A DNA stretch of 64,000 bases, taken from NCBI GenBank assembly GCA_019119615.1, contig DWWQ01000011.1, positions 29,801 to 93,800 of the forward strand, written 5' to 3'. The notes under the pieces were generated by a model that searched no databases, was not told the DNA's origin, and saw only the letters and a list, made by a program, of their open reading frames with translations. A program made the position numbers and the translations under genes. Shown here piece by piece: positions 44,148 to 52,500 of this stretch. Every line of letters begins with the position of its first letter. The stretch's first letter is position 1. This DNA is from Candidatus Alistipes stercoravium (GTDB lineage Bacteria > Bacteroidota > Bacteroidia > Bacteroidales > Rikenellaceae).

Positions 44148-45140
44148 TCAATCCACGATGATGATGCCGCCGACGGCCTCGCTCCACGGATTCACCGCCG
44201 GGGTATCGAACAGGATCCTGTCCTCGTCCGAAATGCTGAACGAATAGCGGTACTGCTGCCCGGCCTCCCAGATCGTTACGGGGAGTGCCGTCAGCTGTAC
44301 GGCCGTGGTTTTCCGGTTGGTGCCTGCGCTGTCGGTCGAATATTCCACCTCGACAAAGGCCTCCTGCGTAAGCTGTCCGGGAAGGGGCAGCGCATCGAGC
44401 AGAAGCAGCCCTTCGCCCGTAACCTCCACGCCCGCGGCGTCGGAGAATAGGGCCAAAGGTGCCGCGGAGGTCGTCATGTTGGAGCCGGTCCAGGCGTTCC
44501 GGACGGCACCGGAGGCAGTCAGGTCGGCCGCAGCCACGGAGAGCGTGCCCGTTCGGGGCACTCCGTAGAGCTTGACCGAATAGATGCGGGGCGTGAAGCC
44601 CACGATGCCGAGGGAGGTTCCGTTGATCCTGCCGACCACCTGCACCCGGGAGAGCAGATGAGTGAAGGCGAACTGCACGACGGCCGGCGAGCTTCCGTTC
44701 ATGCCCGTGGCGGCTGCCGCCATGAGATCCACCTGCTGCGCGGCGTCGAACTCCCCGACCGAGAGCCGGCCGTCGGAGGTGTATCCGGCCGCCGTGGCGG
44801 GAAGGGCGTCCACCGCGGGATACAGGGCATAGAAGGCGTATGTTTTCCCGGATTTCCAGTATTTCAGTTCGTCGTAGCTCCACGTTGCGCCGTCCTGTGT
44901 CGAGACTTTCGTGGCGTCGAACACCTGCGAGGAGGCATCTTCGGGCGTGTACCAGCCCCACACGGCAAAGGCGTCGCCCGCCGCAAAGTCCTCGACGGCG
45001 GCACGCGACGCCGTCGGGGCGAAGCCGATGGCGGCGCCCCGCGGCGGAGCCGCTTCGTCGATCGTCCGCGAACACCCCGCCGCAAGCAGGAGCGACACGA
45101 AGCCCGCGCAGGCGCAAATGAGTCTGTTGTTCCGTTTCAT
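44148..45140 (-). CDS. Fimbrillin-family lipoprotein
   Basis: 330 residues from ATG 45140. Lipobox LAAGC gives Cys23; SRAAVEDF places an Arg46-Ala47 site, at the same residue number as in Porphyromonas FimA. FAVWGWYTPEDASSQVFD and VQFAFTHLLSRVQVVGRIN are fimbrillin N-domain features. It follows the main fimbrillin by 89 nt, which includes a strong hairpin (45160-45199), so it may be made at a lower level. Likely accessory pilin. Confidence 0.78.
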   Translation of the reverse strand: MKRNNRLICACAGFVSLLLAAGCSRTIDEAAPPRGAAIGFAPTASRAAVEDFAAGDAFAVWGWYTPEDASSQVFDATKVSTQDGATWSYDELKYWKSGKTYAFYALYPAVDALPATAAGYTSDGRLSVGEFDAAQQVDLMAAAATGMNGSSPAVVQFAFTHLLSRVQVVGRINGTSLGIVGFTPRIYSVKLYGVPRTGTLSVAAADLTASGAVRNAWTGSNMTTSAAPLALFSDAAGVEVTGEGLLLLDALPLPGQLTQEAFVEVEYSTDSAGTNRKTTAVQLTALPVTIWEAGQQYRYSFSISDEDRILFDTPAVNPWSEAVGGIIIVD

Positions 45141-45159
45141 GACACCGGTCATTGGTTGG

Positions 45160-45199
45160 TTTGGGGCCGGGAGGGGAGATCCAACCCCTCGCGGCCAAA
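45160..45199 (-). other. Strong intercistronic hairpin after the main fimbrillin gene
   Basis: TTTGG-GG-CCG-GAGGGG and CCCCTC-CGG-CCAAA pair across an 8-nt loop (45177-45184) with one mismatch and a two-base bulge. It sits between the 325-residue fimbrillin gene and the next pilin gene. With no T-run it is more likely an RNA stabiliser or partial attenuator that keeps the upstream pilin message abundant. Confidence 0.6.
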
Positions 45200-45229
45200 G
45201 GTTCCGGGTCCCATGCCCGGAAAATGTTG

Positions 45230-46207
45230 TTACTGCAACGGCAGCGTCTCGTCGGTAGCCGGGGTCCACGGCGTAACCGTCGGATCGCCGAACTGGATGT
45301 AGTCCAGCTGCACGCTCTCGGGCGTGATCGTAGCCACATAGTTGTACTTGTAGCCCGGATCCCACTCCGTAACCGTTCCCCTCGGAACCGTCGTGGTGAA
45401 GGGCTGGTTGTTCACCAGCACACCGGCCGAGGAGGTTACCGTAACGTTGAAGGATACCTCGATCGAGGGCACCGTCTGCGGAATGGCGAAGAAGTTGTCG
45501 TAGGAGCTGCCTTCGGCCTCGGTGATCGGGGCGATCGTCAGCTGGTAGTTCTGCGGGCTGGAGGCTGCGCCCCAGCTGCCGCCGAGGTTGCCCGAGCCGG
45601 TTACCGTATTGTCGGGCGTGAAGGTGGCCGTCGAGGGAACGCCGTTTACCGCAACGTTCGAAATCGTCAGCTCGGTATCGGCATCGAAGCTGCTCTTGAA
45701 GGTGAAACCGACGATCGAGAGCAGGTGGTTGAAGGTGAATACCACCTGCTGGTTGTTGCCGTAGGTCTGGCCGGTTGCCTGCTGGGTGGCGTAGATCAGG
45801 TCATACTGGTTGGCCGACACATCGTAATTCGCCCAGGAGAGATAACCCCCGGCGTTCACCGCGGGAGCCGTAACGTTGCTCGGAGCGTAGCCGGCGAATA
45901 CATAGGCGGCACCTTCGATCCACGGACGCAGGCCGCCCGTATAGGTCCAGGTTCCGGTTGCCTTCGAAACCTCCACGTTGTCGAACACCTGCACGGCTGC
46001 GGCCGCATCCTTGGTATACTGTCCGTACACCTGGAAGGAGGTGATCGAGTTGTCCAACTCCGTTACGGCACGGGAATCGGTCGGATTGCCGATATAGGCA
46101 CCGTTGAAACCGATGGCATCCACCGACTGCTCATTCACCGTCTCCGTCTTGCTGCAGGCTGCCAGAGCCAGCGCGGCCCCGACAAGCAAAAAAGTAATTT
46201 TTTTCAT
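45230..46207 (-). CDS. Fimbrillin-family protein, probable major pilin
   Basis: 325 residues. Lipobox LAAC gives Cys18; an Arg46-Ala47 step in TDSRAVTELDNS matches the maturation site of FimA-type pilins. The N-domain has ITSFQVYGQYTKDAAAAVQVFD and YVFAGYAP, then VVFTFNHLLSIVGFTFKSSF (F-x-H-x-L), and the C-domain ends with VTEWDPGYKYNYVATITPE. Low in Lys/Arg and rich in Thr/Asn/Gly/Ala, as expected for a shaft subunit. Placed third in the operon, it has a strong hairpin after it and clean SD-less start. Major pilin is inferred from composition and position. Confidence 0.8.
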   Translation of the reverse strand: MKKITFLLVGAALALAACSKTETVNEQSVDAIGFNGAYIGNPTDSRAVTELDNSITSFQVYGQYTKDAAAAVQVFDNVEVSKATGTWTYTGGLRPWIEGAAYVFAGYAPSNVTAPAVNAGGYLSWANYDVSANQYDLIYATQQATGQTYGNNQQVVFTFNHLLSIVGFTFKSSFDADTELTISNVAVNGVPSTATFTPDNTVTGSGNLGGSWGAASSPQNYQLTIAPITEAEGSSYDNFFAIPQTVPSIEVSFNVTVTSSAGVLVNNQPFTTTVPRGTVTEWDPGYKYNYVATITPESVQLDYIQFGDPTVTPWTPATDETLPLQ

Positions 46208-46263
46208 TGCTTAAGTTGTTTTTAGGGGTTATGAAATGTGATTTGTCAAGATATTTCCAGTTA

Positions 46264-47277
46264 TCAGTTGAGCGGCATTTCGATATCCTCGTACTCGCCC
46301 CATCCGTCCACGACCACGTCGAAGCCCGATTCGACCGCCGCCTCCTCGCGCGAGACCGTGAGGCCCGAGACGGTGATGACGCCGCCGCGGGGCTGCTGGG
46401 CCATCTGGTCCGTAACGTCGAAGTCGAAATTCTTGAGATTGCCGTTGGTGAGCATCACCTCGAGGTTCACGCCGTGGGTGTTGTCCGCGCGCGTGGTGCG
46501 CGTGTCGGGCGAGAATCCCGGCACTCCGAACGAGGTTACGAGAGCTTCGACGCCGTAGTCGGTGATTTCGCAGTCGTAGAGCACCGTCGCGGCCTCGTCG
46601 CCCGTACTGCCGTCCTGCAGGTAGACCGATCCGGCCATGCCGGCCAGGGCTCCGCGGGCCTGGGCCACATGTTCAAGGCCCTCGTCGAATTCATAACGGA
46701 TCAGATAGGTGTAGACCAGCGGCCGGAAGAGAACGGGCAGCGCCACGGGTCCGAGCGTCCGCACGGCATCGAACTGCTCGACACGCGCCCAGTAGAGCAC
46801 GTCGGGCGCATTGACCGTCCGTTCGTTGCCGTGCAGTTCGGTATAGGTCGCGCGGGTCCGCGTACGGGTCGTCGCGGTTGCCGAAGCCCACGAATCGAGG
46901 TTTCCGAAGACGATATAGGAGGTGTCGTCGTTGTAGAAAAGCAGCGACTTGCGCCCCTCGGACATCGGCAGCAGGCCGCCCTCGTCCGGGAGGTGGTACT
47001 CCGTGCGGGAGCCGTCCTCGTTGAAGACGAAGGCCGCGATGCCGGTGGCCTGTTCGGGATGGAGCTCCTCGTACTCGCGGCTGAAGCGCTCCGCGTTCCA
47101 GTTTTCGGACCACGCCATGCCGTGGTCATACTCCCACACGCACTCCCAGGCGGGCTGCAGAGAGACCTGCACGCGGGGTGCATGCCGGTCGTGGTCGTAG
47201 CAGAGATCCTTGCGGCAGCCGCCCGACAGCAGCACGCCGCACAGCAGCAGGGTGCCTCGCATCATGATCCGTTTCAT
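46264..47277 (-). CDS. DUF5119 fimbrial-cluster lipoprotein
   Basis: 337 residues from ATG 47277 (overlapping the stop of the previous gene by 4 nt). Lipobox LSGGC gives Cys21. HAPRVQVSLQPAWECVWEYD, the central TYTELHG and PVLFRPLVYTYLIRYEFDEGLEHV segments match the DUF5119 family, found next to fimbrillins in Bacteroidales. It probably anchors or assembles the fimbria at the outer membrane, as Mfa2/FimB-like proteins do, but this is inference. Confidence 0.75.
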   Translation of the reverse strand: MKRIMMRGTLLLCGVLLSGGCRKDLCYDHDRHAPRVQVSLQPAWECVWEYDHGMAWSENWNAERFSREYEELHPEQATGIAAFVFNEDGSRTEYHLPDEGGLLPMSEGRKSLLFYNDDTSYIVFGNLDSWASATATTRTRTRATYTELHGNERTVNAPDVLYWARVEQFDAVRTLGPVALPVLFRPLVYTYLIRYEFDEGLEHVAQARGALAGMAGSVYLQDGSTGDEAATVLYDCEITDYGVEALVTSFGVPGFSPDTRTTRADNTHGVNLEVMLTNGNLKNFDFDVTDQMAQQPRGGVITVSGLTVSREEAAVESGFDVVVDGWGEYEDIEMPLN

Positions 47278-48611
47278 TTGCGGCCTCCTTTCCTGTTGAT
47301 GTCCCAAAGTCGGTAGACAAGGGCGAATTTCACCTTTACGGGGCCGAGCCAGTTCGTGCGGCTCGTCTGCTGGTAGACGTAGTGCCCGTCCAGCGGGAGG
47401 TACTCCTCGTAGCGCGTGCGGAGGAATCCCACGCCGAGCCCCGCCTCGAACGACCACGAACGGCCGATCGGGAACATGTATCCGTAGCTGATGCCGGCGG
47501 TCCAGAACTCGCCCTTGTAGCCCCGCGCGCCGTTTTCGAGGTCATACCAGCTGCCGCCGGCAAACAGGCCGACATAGTGCCCGTGCCAGGGTTGTTTCGT
47601 ATGGAACCAGTAACGGCCCTCGGCGAGGATCGTGGAGATCTGGTAGTATTTGTGGGCACTGTCGCGCTTCCACCACGCCACATCGCCCTCGACGGCCACC
47701 GACCAGCGGTCGTCGATGCGGCACTCCACCTCGAGCGAGGGCATGAGGATGGCGTCGTAGAGCAGGTTGGTCTTGACGGCCAGGCGGTGCAGGGGCTCCT
47801 GCGGGGCATCTTCCGCAGCCGAAACCGCCATTCCGGCGTCGGAAACGGCGACAGCCGCGGCAGCGGGCATGCCGGCATCGGACGCCGCACTTTCCGCGAC
47901 AGCCTCGACAAGAGCGCCTGAATCAGTTGCTTCAGGTCCGGAATGAAGGGGGGGGGATTTTGGCGTCTCCGACCCGGCAAGCGGAGCGCGCTCTCCGGAA
48001 GCGGCCGTTGCGGCCTCGCCGCTCACGACAACCGCCACGTTGCGCAGTGCGGGGAACATCTTCTCCGCCATATATTTATAAGGGATGCCGCCCCGAAGAT
48101 CCATCAGTTGTTTCTTGCGGCCGTCGATCACCCGGTCCCGGGCATCGCAGATCCACTCGGGCGTATTCTGGAGGATATGGAGCACCTCGGCCCGCGCCGG
48201 GCAGGCCGTATCGGCAATAACCAGCTCCTCCAGGCCCTGCCAGTCGATACCGCAGGCCGTTACGGTGATCCGCTCCCGGGGGATCGACGTATGTTCGCAC
48301 AGCCATCCGCAGAGGACGGCGGCCCGCTCCTCGGCCAGCCGTTCGCTGGTTGCCGTAGAGCCGTCGGGGCAGGCGCTGCCCCGCAGCAGAATCCGCAGTT
48401 CGGGCATCTCGGGGAATTCGTCCGAGCCCGGGAATCTTTCGGACCAGGATTCGAGGATCCGGCCGTTGTCGCCGATCGAAGAATCGATCACGGAGCTGCC
48501 CTGCCGGAAATAGATGTGGTCCGAATCGGCTTGCGTTTGCGCTTCCGCACCCGGGAGAAATCCCAGGGTGCACACCAAGGCGCTCACCCTTATCTTGTTC
48601 AGTAACCGCAT
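47274..48611 (-). CDS. DUF3575 outer membrane barrel with OmpA-like domain, first gene of the fimbrial operon
   Basis: 445 residues. Signal peptide ends near GAEA-QTQ. Residues about 30-120 form an OmpA-like peptidoglycan-associated domain (HIYFRQGSSVID at the start, SERLAEERAAVLCGWL near the end). A helical and then Ala/Ser-rich linker (about 190-260) leads to a C-terminal barrel, LAVKTNLLYDAILMPSLEVE and the DUF3575 strands to VKVKFALVYRLWDINRKGG. Fimbrial clusters of Bacteroidales often begin with DUF3575. It has a promoter box at 48694-48701. Confidence 0.8.
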   Translation of the reverse strand: MRLLNKIRVSALVCTLGFLPGAEAQTQADSDHIYFRQGSSVIDSSIGDNGRILESWSERFPGSDEFPEMPELRILLRGSACPDGSTATSERLAEERAAVLCGWLCEHTSIPRERITVTACGIDWQGLEELVIADTACPARAEVLHILQNTPEWICDARDRVIDGRKKQLMDLRGGIPYKYMAEKMFPALRNVAVVVSGEAATAASGERAPLAGSETPKSPPLHSGPEATDSGALVEAVAESAASDAGMPAAAAVAVSDAGMAVSAAEDAPQEPLHRLAVKTNLLYDAILMPSLEVECRIDDRWSVAVEGDVAWWKRDSAHKYYQISTILAEGRYWFHTKQPWHGHYVGLFAGGSWYDLENGARGYKGEFWTAGISYGYMFPIGRSWSFEAGLGVGFLRTRYEEYLPLDGHYVYQQTSRTNWLGPVKVKFALVYRLWDINRKGGRK

Positions 48612-48693
48612 TTTATTGTTTTCTCGTGAATCCTCATCGGATTCGGGTTATTTAAACGAGGCCTCCTTTCTGTCGCACTTTGGCCGTTTAATA

Positions 48694-48701
48694 CAAAGAT
48701 A
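48694..48701 (-). promoter_or_regulatory. -7 promoter element of the fimbrial operon
   Basis: TATCTTTG on the minus strand, 82 nt before ATG 48611. The long leader gives space for regulation. Confidence 0.5.
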
Positions 48702-48795
48702 TAGATTTTTTCGCAAGAACAAGCAAAATATTTGTTTATTCGTTGGATTTTTCCGGCCACGATTTTAAAGCTGCAATAATCGGGAAGTCCGATTT

Positions 48796-48818
48796 TACAA
48801 TAGATGTAACTTATTGTA
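48796..48818. promoter_or_regulatory. Dyad in the fimbrial upstream region (possible operator)
   Basis: TACAATA and TATTGTA separated by 9 nt, about 95 nt upstream of the -7 box. The spacing is right for a dimeric regulator; no regulator is assigned. Confidence 0.4.
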
Positions 48819-48940
48819 TTATATTAAATTTGTTTTAATTTTACCAATTGGAAGATTCGTATTATATTGTTGAAAAAATGCCACAAATAAACCGATAATT
48901 CTTTTTTGGGGGGAAATTTTTCCCAAAAACAGAACAAAAC

Positions 48941-48978
48941 AAAACGGGGACGAAAAGTTTTATTCCGGACCCCGTTTT
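48941..48978. terminator. AAAACGGGG/CCCCGTTTT stem-loop
   Basis: A 9-bp perfect stem with a 20-nt loop, flanked by A on the left and T on the right, so it can act in either direction. No gene end is next to it except the minus-strand DUF3467 gene at 49106, which has its own terminator. Confidence 0.45.
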
Positions 48979-49048
48979 TGAGACGGGTCCGGGAGGCCGC
49001 TGCTGTTTTTACACGACGGAGCGGACGGCGCCAGGGAGCGTGCGGGCA

Positions 49049-49078
49049 CAAAAAAACCGGCATCGGAAGCGGTGCCGG
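49049..49078 (-). terminator. Terminator of the DUF3467 gene
   Basis: CCGGCA (49057-49062) pairs with TGCCGG (49073-49078); on the minus strand a T-run (A49049-A49056 on plus) follows. Confidence 0.8.
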
Positions 49079-49105
49079 ATCCATTCCAAGTCTACTCGGA
49101 ACAAA

Positions 49106-49411
49106 CTACGCCTGGCCCATCTTGGGGCCCGTATCCCCGGGGCTCGAGGGGACCGGGATCACGATCTTGCCCACGTTGCTCTCATAGCGCACGATATTCT
49201 CCTGCAGGGACCGCAGGAGGCGTTTCGCATGTTCGGGGGTGAGGATAATCCGGCTTTTGACACGCGCCTTCTGCACGCCGGGCAGCACTGCGGCGAAATC
49301 GATGATAAACTCCGAGGTGGAGTGAGAGATGATCGCCAGATTCGAATAGTGGCCCTGGGCCACCGTTTCGTCCAGCTCGAGGTCGATTCCGAAAGGTGTC
49401 GTTTCAGCCAT
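49106..49411 (-). CDS. DUF3467 protein
   Basis: 101 residues from ATG 49411 (MAETTPFGIDLELDETVAQG). The pattern SNLAIISHSTSEFIIDFAAVLPGVQKARVKSRIILTPEHAKRLL, cut here into shorter runs, is that of DUF3467, small phylum-wide proteins of unknown role. It is encoded alone with its own promoter (49429-49436) and terminator, so it is likely a monocistronic unit. Confidence 0.85.
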   Translation of the reverse strand: MAETTPFGIDLELDETVAQGHYSNLAIISHSTSEFIIDFAAVLPGVQKARVKSRIILTPEHAKRLLRSLQENIVRYESNVGKIVIPVPSSPGDTGPKMGQA

Positions 49412-49428
49412 AGCAAACGTAGTTTGTG

Positions 49429-49436
49429 CAAAGATA
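49429..49436 (-). promoter_or_regulatory. -7 promoter element of the DUF3467 gene
   Basis: TATCTTTG on the minus strand, 17 nt before ATG 49411. Confidence 0.55.
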
Positions 49437-49576
49437 TGCATTTTTGAGTGCAGCTATACCCCCGCAGAGGCGAATTTATCGATATTTTATCAACAGCCGG
49501 AGCCTCCGGGAAGGGTCTCGGCCCCCGCGGCCCCACATGCATGCCCCGGGAAAGGGGCGCCGCCCCTCCAAATAAA

Positions 49577-49608
49577 TTTGTTTGTGCGCACGGGTTGTAT
49601 TATCTTTG
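49577..49608 (+). promoter_or_regulatory. Promoter of the LysE-cmk-ispH run
   Basis: TTTGTTTG (49577-49584) followed after 16-20 nt by TATCTTTG at 49601-49608, 30 nt before ATG 49639. Confidence 0.6.
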
Positions 49609-49638
49609 TTCCCTAAAAATTCAGGTAAGCCGGCAACC

Positions 49639-50316
49639 ATGACACTCGGAATTCTGAACGACCTCATCCGCGGTTTCTGCGTGGGTGTCGCGGCGTCGAT
49701 CACGGTCGGCCCCGTGGCGGTGCTCTGCATCCAGCGGACGCTCTCGAAGAGCCGGCGCTCGGGCATCGTCTCGGGCATCGGCGTGGCCTGCGCCGATACG
49801 TTCATGGCCATGGCGGCCCTCTTCTTCTACTCGATGCTCCAGACGCAGATCGAGCAGTACAACACGCTGCTGCGCGTCATCGGCGGCATCTTCGTGGTGA
49901 TCGTCGGCGTCTACATCTTCACGCAGAACCCCGTGCCGCAGATCCGCCGCAACCGTGCCGGGAAGAGCTCCCTGTGGCAGGACTTCGCCTCGATCTTCGG
50001 GCTGACGATCGCCAACTTCATCATGGTCATCCCCTACATCCTCGCCTTCTTCGCCGTCTTCAAGATCTCGAGCGGCGAGGTGGCCGGCACGGGCATCGGC
50101 GGTTTCGTGCGCGCGGTCTTCGTCATCGCCGGGTTCTTTGCCGGGGCTTCGTCCTGGTGGACGCTGCTGGCCTCGGTCATCAGCCTCTTCCGCCGGCGTT
50201 TCCGCCCGCGCCACATGCTGACGATCAACCATGTCGCGGGTCTCGTGATCGGGATCCTCGGCATCTACACCATCTTATCCACCTTTTTCTCCATCTTCCC
50301 CAATGTCGGACACTAA
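49639..50316 (+). CDS. LysE-family amino-acid exporter
   Basis: 225 residues from ATG 49639 (MTLGILNDLIRGFCVGVAAS). Six membrane helices and the LysE/RhtB-like N-terminal pattern GFCVGVAASITVGPVAVLCIQRTL (G-P-x-x-x-x-x-x-x-x-L). The family exports amino acids or related metabolites; the actual substrate is not known. The stop overlaps the cmk start by 14 nt, giving coupled translation. Confidence 0.85.
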   Translation: MTLGILNDLIRGFCVGVAASITVGPVAVLCIQRTLSKSRRSGIVSGIGVACADTFMAMAALFFYSMLQTQIEQYNTLLRVIGGIFVVIVGVYIFTQNPVPQIRRNRAGKSSLWQDFASIFGLTIANFIMVIPYILAFFAVFKISSGEVAGTGIGGFVRAVFVIAGFFAGASSWWTLLASVISLFRRRFRPRHMLTINHVAGLVIGILGIYTILSTFFSIFPNVGH

Positions 50317-51013
50317 CAGACCCCAAAAGATCATAATCGCCATCGACGGCTTCTCGTCGTGCGGCAAGAGCACCTTCGCGAAGGTCATCGCCGCACGCCT
50401 GGGCTACATCTTCATCGACACGGGCGCCATGTACCGCGCCGTAACGCTCTACGCCCTCGACCACGGGGCCATCCGTTCGGGCATCGTCGATGAGGAGGCC
50501 GTAGTGCGGCTGCTGGGAGAGATCTCGATCACTTTCCGCTTCAACCCCGAGCGGGGCGCCAGCGACATCTATGTAAACGGCGACCTGGCCGAGGGGCGGA
50601 TCCGCACGATCGAGGTTTCGAACTGCGTGAGCCGCGTGAGCGCCATCCCCGAGGTGCGGAGCAAGCTGGTGGCCATGCAGCAGGAGATGGGGCGCCGCCG
50701 CGGCGTAGTGATGGACGGCCGCGACATCGGCACGGTGGTCTTCCCCGATGCCGAACTGAAGATCTTCATGACGGCCGACCCCGCGGTGCGGGCACGCCGC
50801 CGCTACGACGAACTGCGCGCCAAGGGCGACGCGGTGTCGCTCGAGGAGATCGAGCGCAACGTCCGCGAGCGCGACCGCGCCGACATGAGCCGTGCGGTGT
50901 CGCCGCTGCGGCAGGCCGAGGATGCCGTCGTGCTGGACAACAGCCACATGAGCGTCGGGGAGCAGATGGACTGGTTCCTCCGCGAATACGAACGGGTCCT
51001 CGCCGCACGGTAG
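50303..51013 (+). CDS. cmk: Cytidylate kinase
   Basis: 236 residues. It phosphorylates CMP/dCMP with ATP. The P-loop is GFSSCGKST (16-24), then FIDTGAMYRAVTLYAL, the NMP-binding core of bacterial CMP kinase, VMDGRDIGTVVFPDA, and RARRRYDELRAKGD in the LID region. Length is typical. It overlaps the LysE gene and is followed by a short gap with 9-bp repeats, then ispH. Confidence 0.94.
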   Translation: MSDTNRPQKIIIAIDGFSSCGKSTFAKVIAARLGYIFIDTGAMYRAVTLYALDHGAIRSGIVDEEAVVRLLGEISITFRFNPERGASDIYVNGDLAEGRIRTIEVSNCVSRVSAIPEVRSKLVAMQQEMGRRRGVVMDGRDIGTVVFPDAELKIFMTADPAVRARRRYDELRAKGDAVSLEEIERNVRERDRADMSRAVSPLRQAEDAVVLDNSHMSVGEQMDWFLREYERVLAAR

Positions 51014-51017
51014 GGGC

Positions 51018-51054
51018 CGCAACCGTATAAACCGTATAAACCGTACAAACCGCA
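51018..51054 (+). repeat. Short tandem repeat between cmk and ispH
   Basis: Units of AACCGTATA and variants occur four times in tandem in about 40 nt. A small, clean tandem array in a 60-nt gap. Confidence 0.7.
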
Positions 51055-51073
51055 CCAACCAAACGACAGAACC

Positions 51074-51940
51074 ATGCGCGTAGAGATTGACGAACGGTCG
51101 GGATGCTGCTTCGGCGTAGTCCGGGCGATCTCCGAGGCCGAGAAAGCCCTCGGCGAGGGGGGCACGGTCTATTCGCTGGGCGACATCGTCCACAACCGCG
51201 TCGAGGTGCAGCGCCTGGAGGCGCTCGGGCTGCGGACCGTAACGCACGACGAGATGCCGCGCCTGGCAGGCTGCCGCCTCTTCATCCGCGCGCACGGCGA
51301 GCCGCCGACGACCTATGCCGCGGCGCAGCGGCTGGGCATCACGCTCATCGACGCCACCTGCCCCGTCGTGGCGCGCCTGCAGCGCCGTGTCAAGGAGGCG
51401 CACGAGGCGATGCGTGCCGTCGGCGGGCAGGTCGTGATCCTCGGCAAACGGGGCCACGCCGAGGTCGTGGGCCTCACGGGACAGGTCGCCGAGCCGACGA
51501 TCGTCATCGAGGGGGCCGGGGACCTCGCACAGATCGACTTCACGCGCCCGATCCATTTCCTCTCGCAGACCACGCAGAGCGTCGCCCTCTTCGGGCCGCT
51601 GGGGGCCGAGATGAAGCGCCGCGCGGCCGACCCCGCGCAGGTACGCCTCGACGACACGATCTGCCGCCAGGTCTCGGGCCGCGAGGAGCATCTGGCGCAG
51701 TTTGCCGCCCGTTTCGACGCGGTGCTCTTCGTCTGCGGGCGCAAATCCTCGAACGGCAAGGTGCTCTTCGAGGTGTGCCGCCGGGCCAACCCCCGGACGT
51801 ACAACATCGAGGAGGCCGCGGAGATCGACCCCGCCTGGCTCGAAGGAGCCGCCTCGGTGGGGATCTGCGGTGCGACCTCCACACCCCGGTGGCTCATGCA
51901 GCGCGTCGCCGAGGCGGTCGAGGCCCTCGGCCGGAGCTGA
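51074..51940 (+). CDS. ispH: 4-hydroxy-3-methylbut-2-enyl diphosphate reductase
   Basis: 288 residues. IspH makes IPP and DMAPP in the last step of the MEP pathway. The three cluster-ligand cysteines are visible at the canonical numbers: Cys12 (SGCCFGV), Cys96 (DATCPVV) and Cys197 (DTICRQV). His41-type residues and the GHAEVVG stretch (HAEV) match. Length is typical. A clear case. Confidence 0.95.
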   Translation: MRVEIDERSGCCFGVVRAISEAEKALGEGGTVYSLGDIVHNRVEVQRLEALGLRTVTHDEMPRLAGCRLFIRAHGEPPTTYAAAQRLGITLIDATCPVVARLQRRVKEAHEAMRAVGGQVVILGKRGHAEVVGLTGQVAEPTIVIEGAGDLAQIDFTRPIHFLSQTTQSVALFGPLGAEMKRRAADPAQVRLDDTICRQVSGREEHLAQFAARFDAVLFVCGRKSSNGKVLFEVCRRANPRTYNIEEAAEIDPAWLEGAASVGICGATSTPRWLMQRVAEAVEALGRS

Positions 51941-52020
51941 CCCCCGCCGCCCGACAAGGCCCGGCCCATTGCCGGCGCCCGGATGAACTTTACTGGAAAA
52001 AACCTGAAAAATCCAAAGAT

Positions 52021-52500
52021 ATGAAACGTTATCTGATCCGTGCTTCAAAATATTTCGTCGCGCTGTGCGTTCTCTGTGCGGCGATCATGGCGCTCAACCT
52101 GATGACCGGCATGGCGGCGCTCTCGCTCGGCGAGACCTTCTACGTCATGTTCCACACCCCGCGGGGGCTGCTGCTCCCGGCGGTCATCGTCCTGCTGGCG
52201 GCCTTCTACCCGAAGTTCGGCTTCATCAGCCGCCGTGTCGAGGGCGACGTCGAGGAGCATCGCGAGCAGATCCTCAACGCCTTCCGTTCGGCGGGCTTCG
52301 AGCTTGCCGGCGAGGAGGAGGGGGTGATGCGCTTCCGCGCCAAGGGGGCGCTGCACCGCCTGCTGCTGCTCTTCGAGGACGAGATCCTCGTCTCGCAGTA
52401 CGGGCAGTGGATCCTCATCGAGGGCATCCGCCGCGGCGTGGCGCGCGTGATCTATCGCCTGGATTCGTACATTCGCATGAAGCAATATGACAAGGAGTAA
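52021..52500 (+). CDS. Small membrane protein of unknown function
   Basis: 159 residues from ATG 52021 (MKRYLIRASKYFVALCVLCA). Two N-terminal membrane helices (about 10-33 and 50-65) with a short periplasmic turn, then a cytoplasmic alpha/beta part of 90 residues (AFRSAGFELAGEEEGVMRFR and GQWILIEGIRRGVARVIYRL). No family recognised. The stop overlaps the start of the S41 protease gene by 14 nt, so the two are made together; a shared envelope function is possible. Confidence 0.72.
   Translation: MKRYLIRASKYFVALCVLCAAIMALNLMTGMAALSLGETFYVMFHTPRGLLLPAVIVLLAAFYPKFGFISRRVEGDVEEHREQILNAFRSAGFELAGEEEGVMRFRAKGALHRLLLLFEDEILVSQYGQWILIEGIRRGVARVIYRLDSYIRMKQYDKE

Larger units (their letters stand above)
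48612..49105. other. AT-rich intergenic region
   Basis: 494 nt upstream of the fimbrial operon. The part 48690-48960 is far more A+T-rich than anything else in the window. It holds the promoter box of the operon (48694-48701), a dyad TACAATA / TATTGTA (48796-48818), a GGGAAA-TT-TTTCCC hairpin (48911-48924) and a stem AAAACGGGG / CCCCGTTTT (48941-48978). No gene is supported; short frames are not coding-like. Confidence 0.7.
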
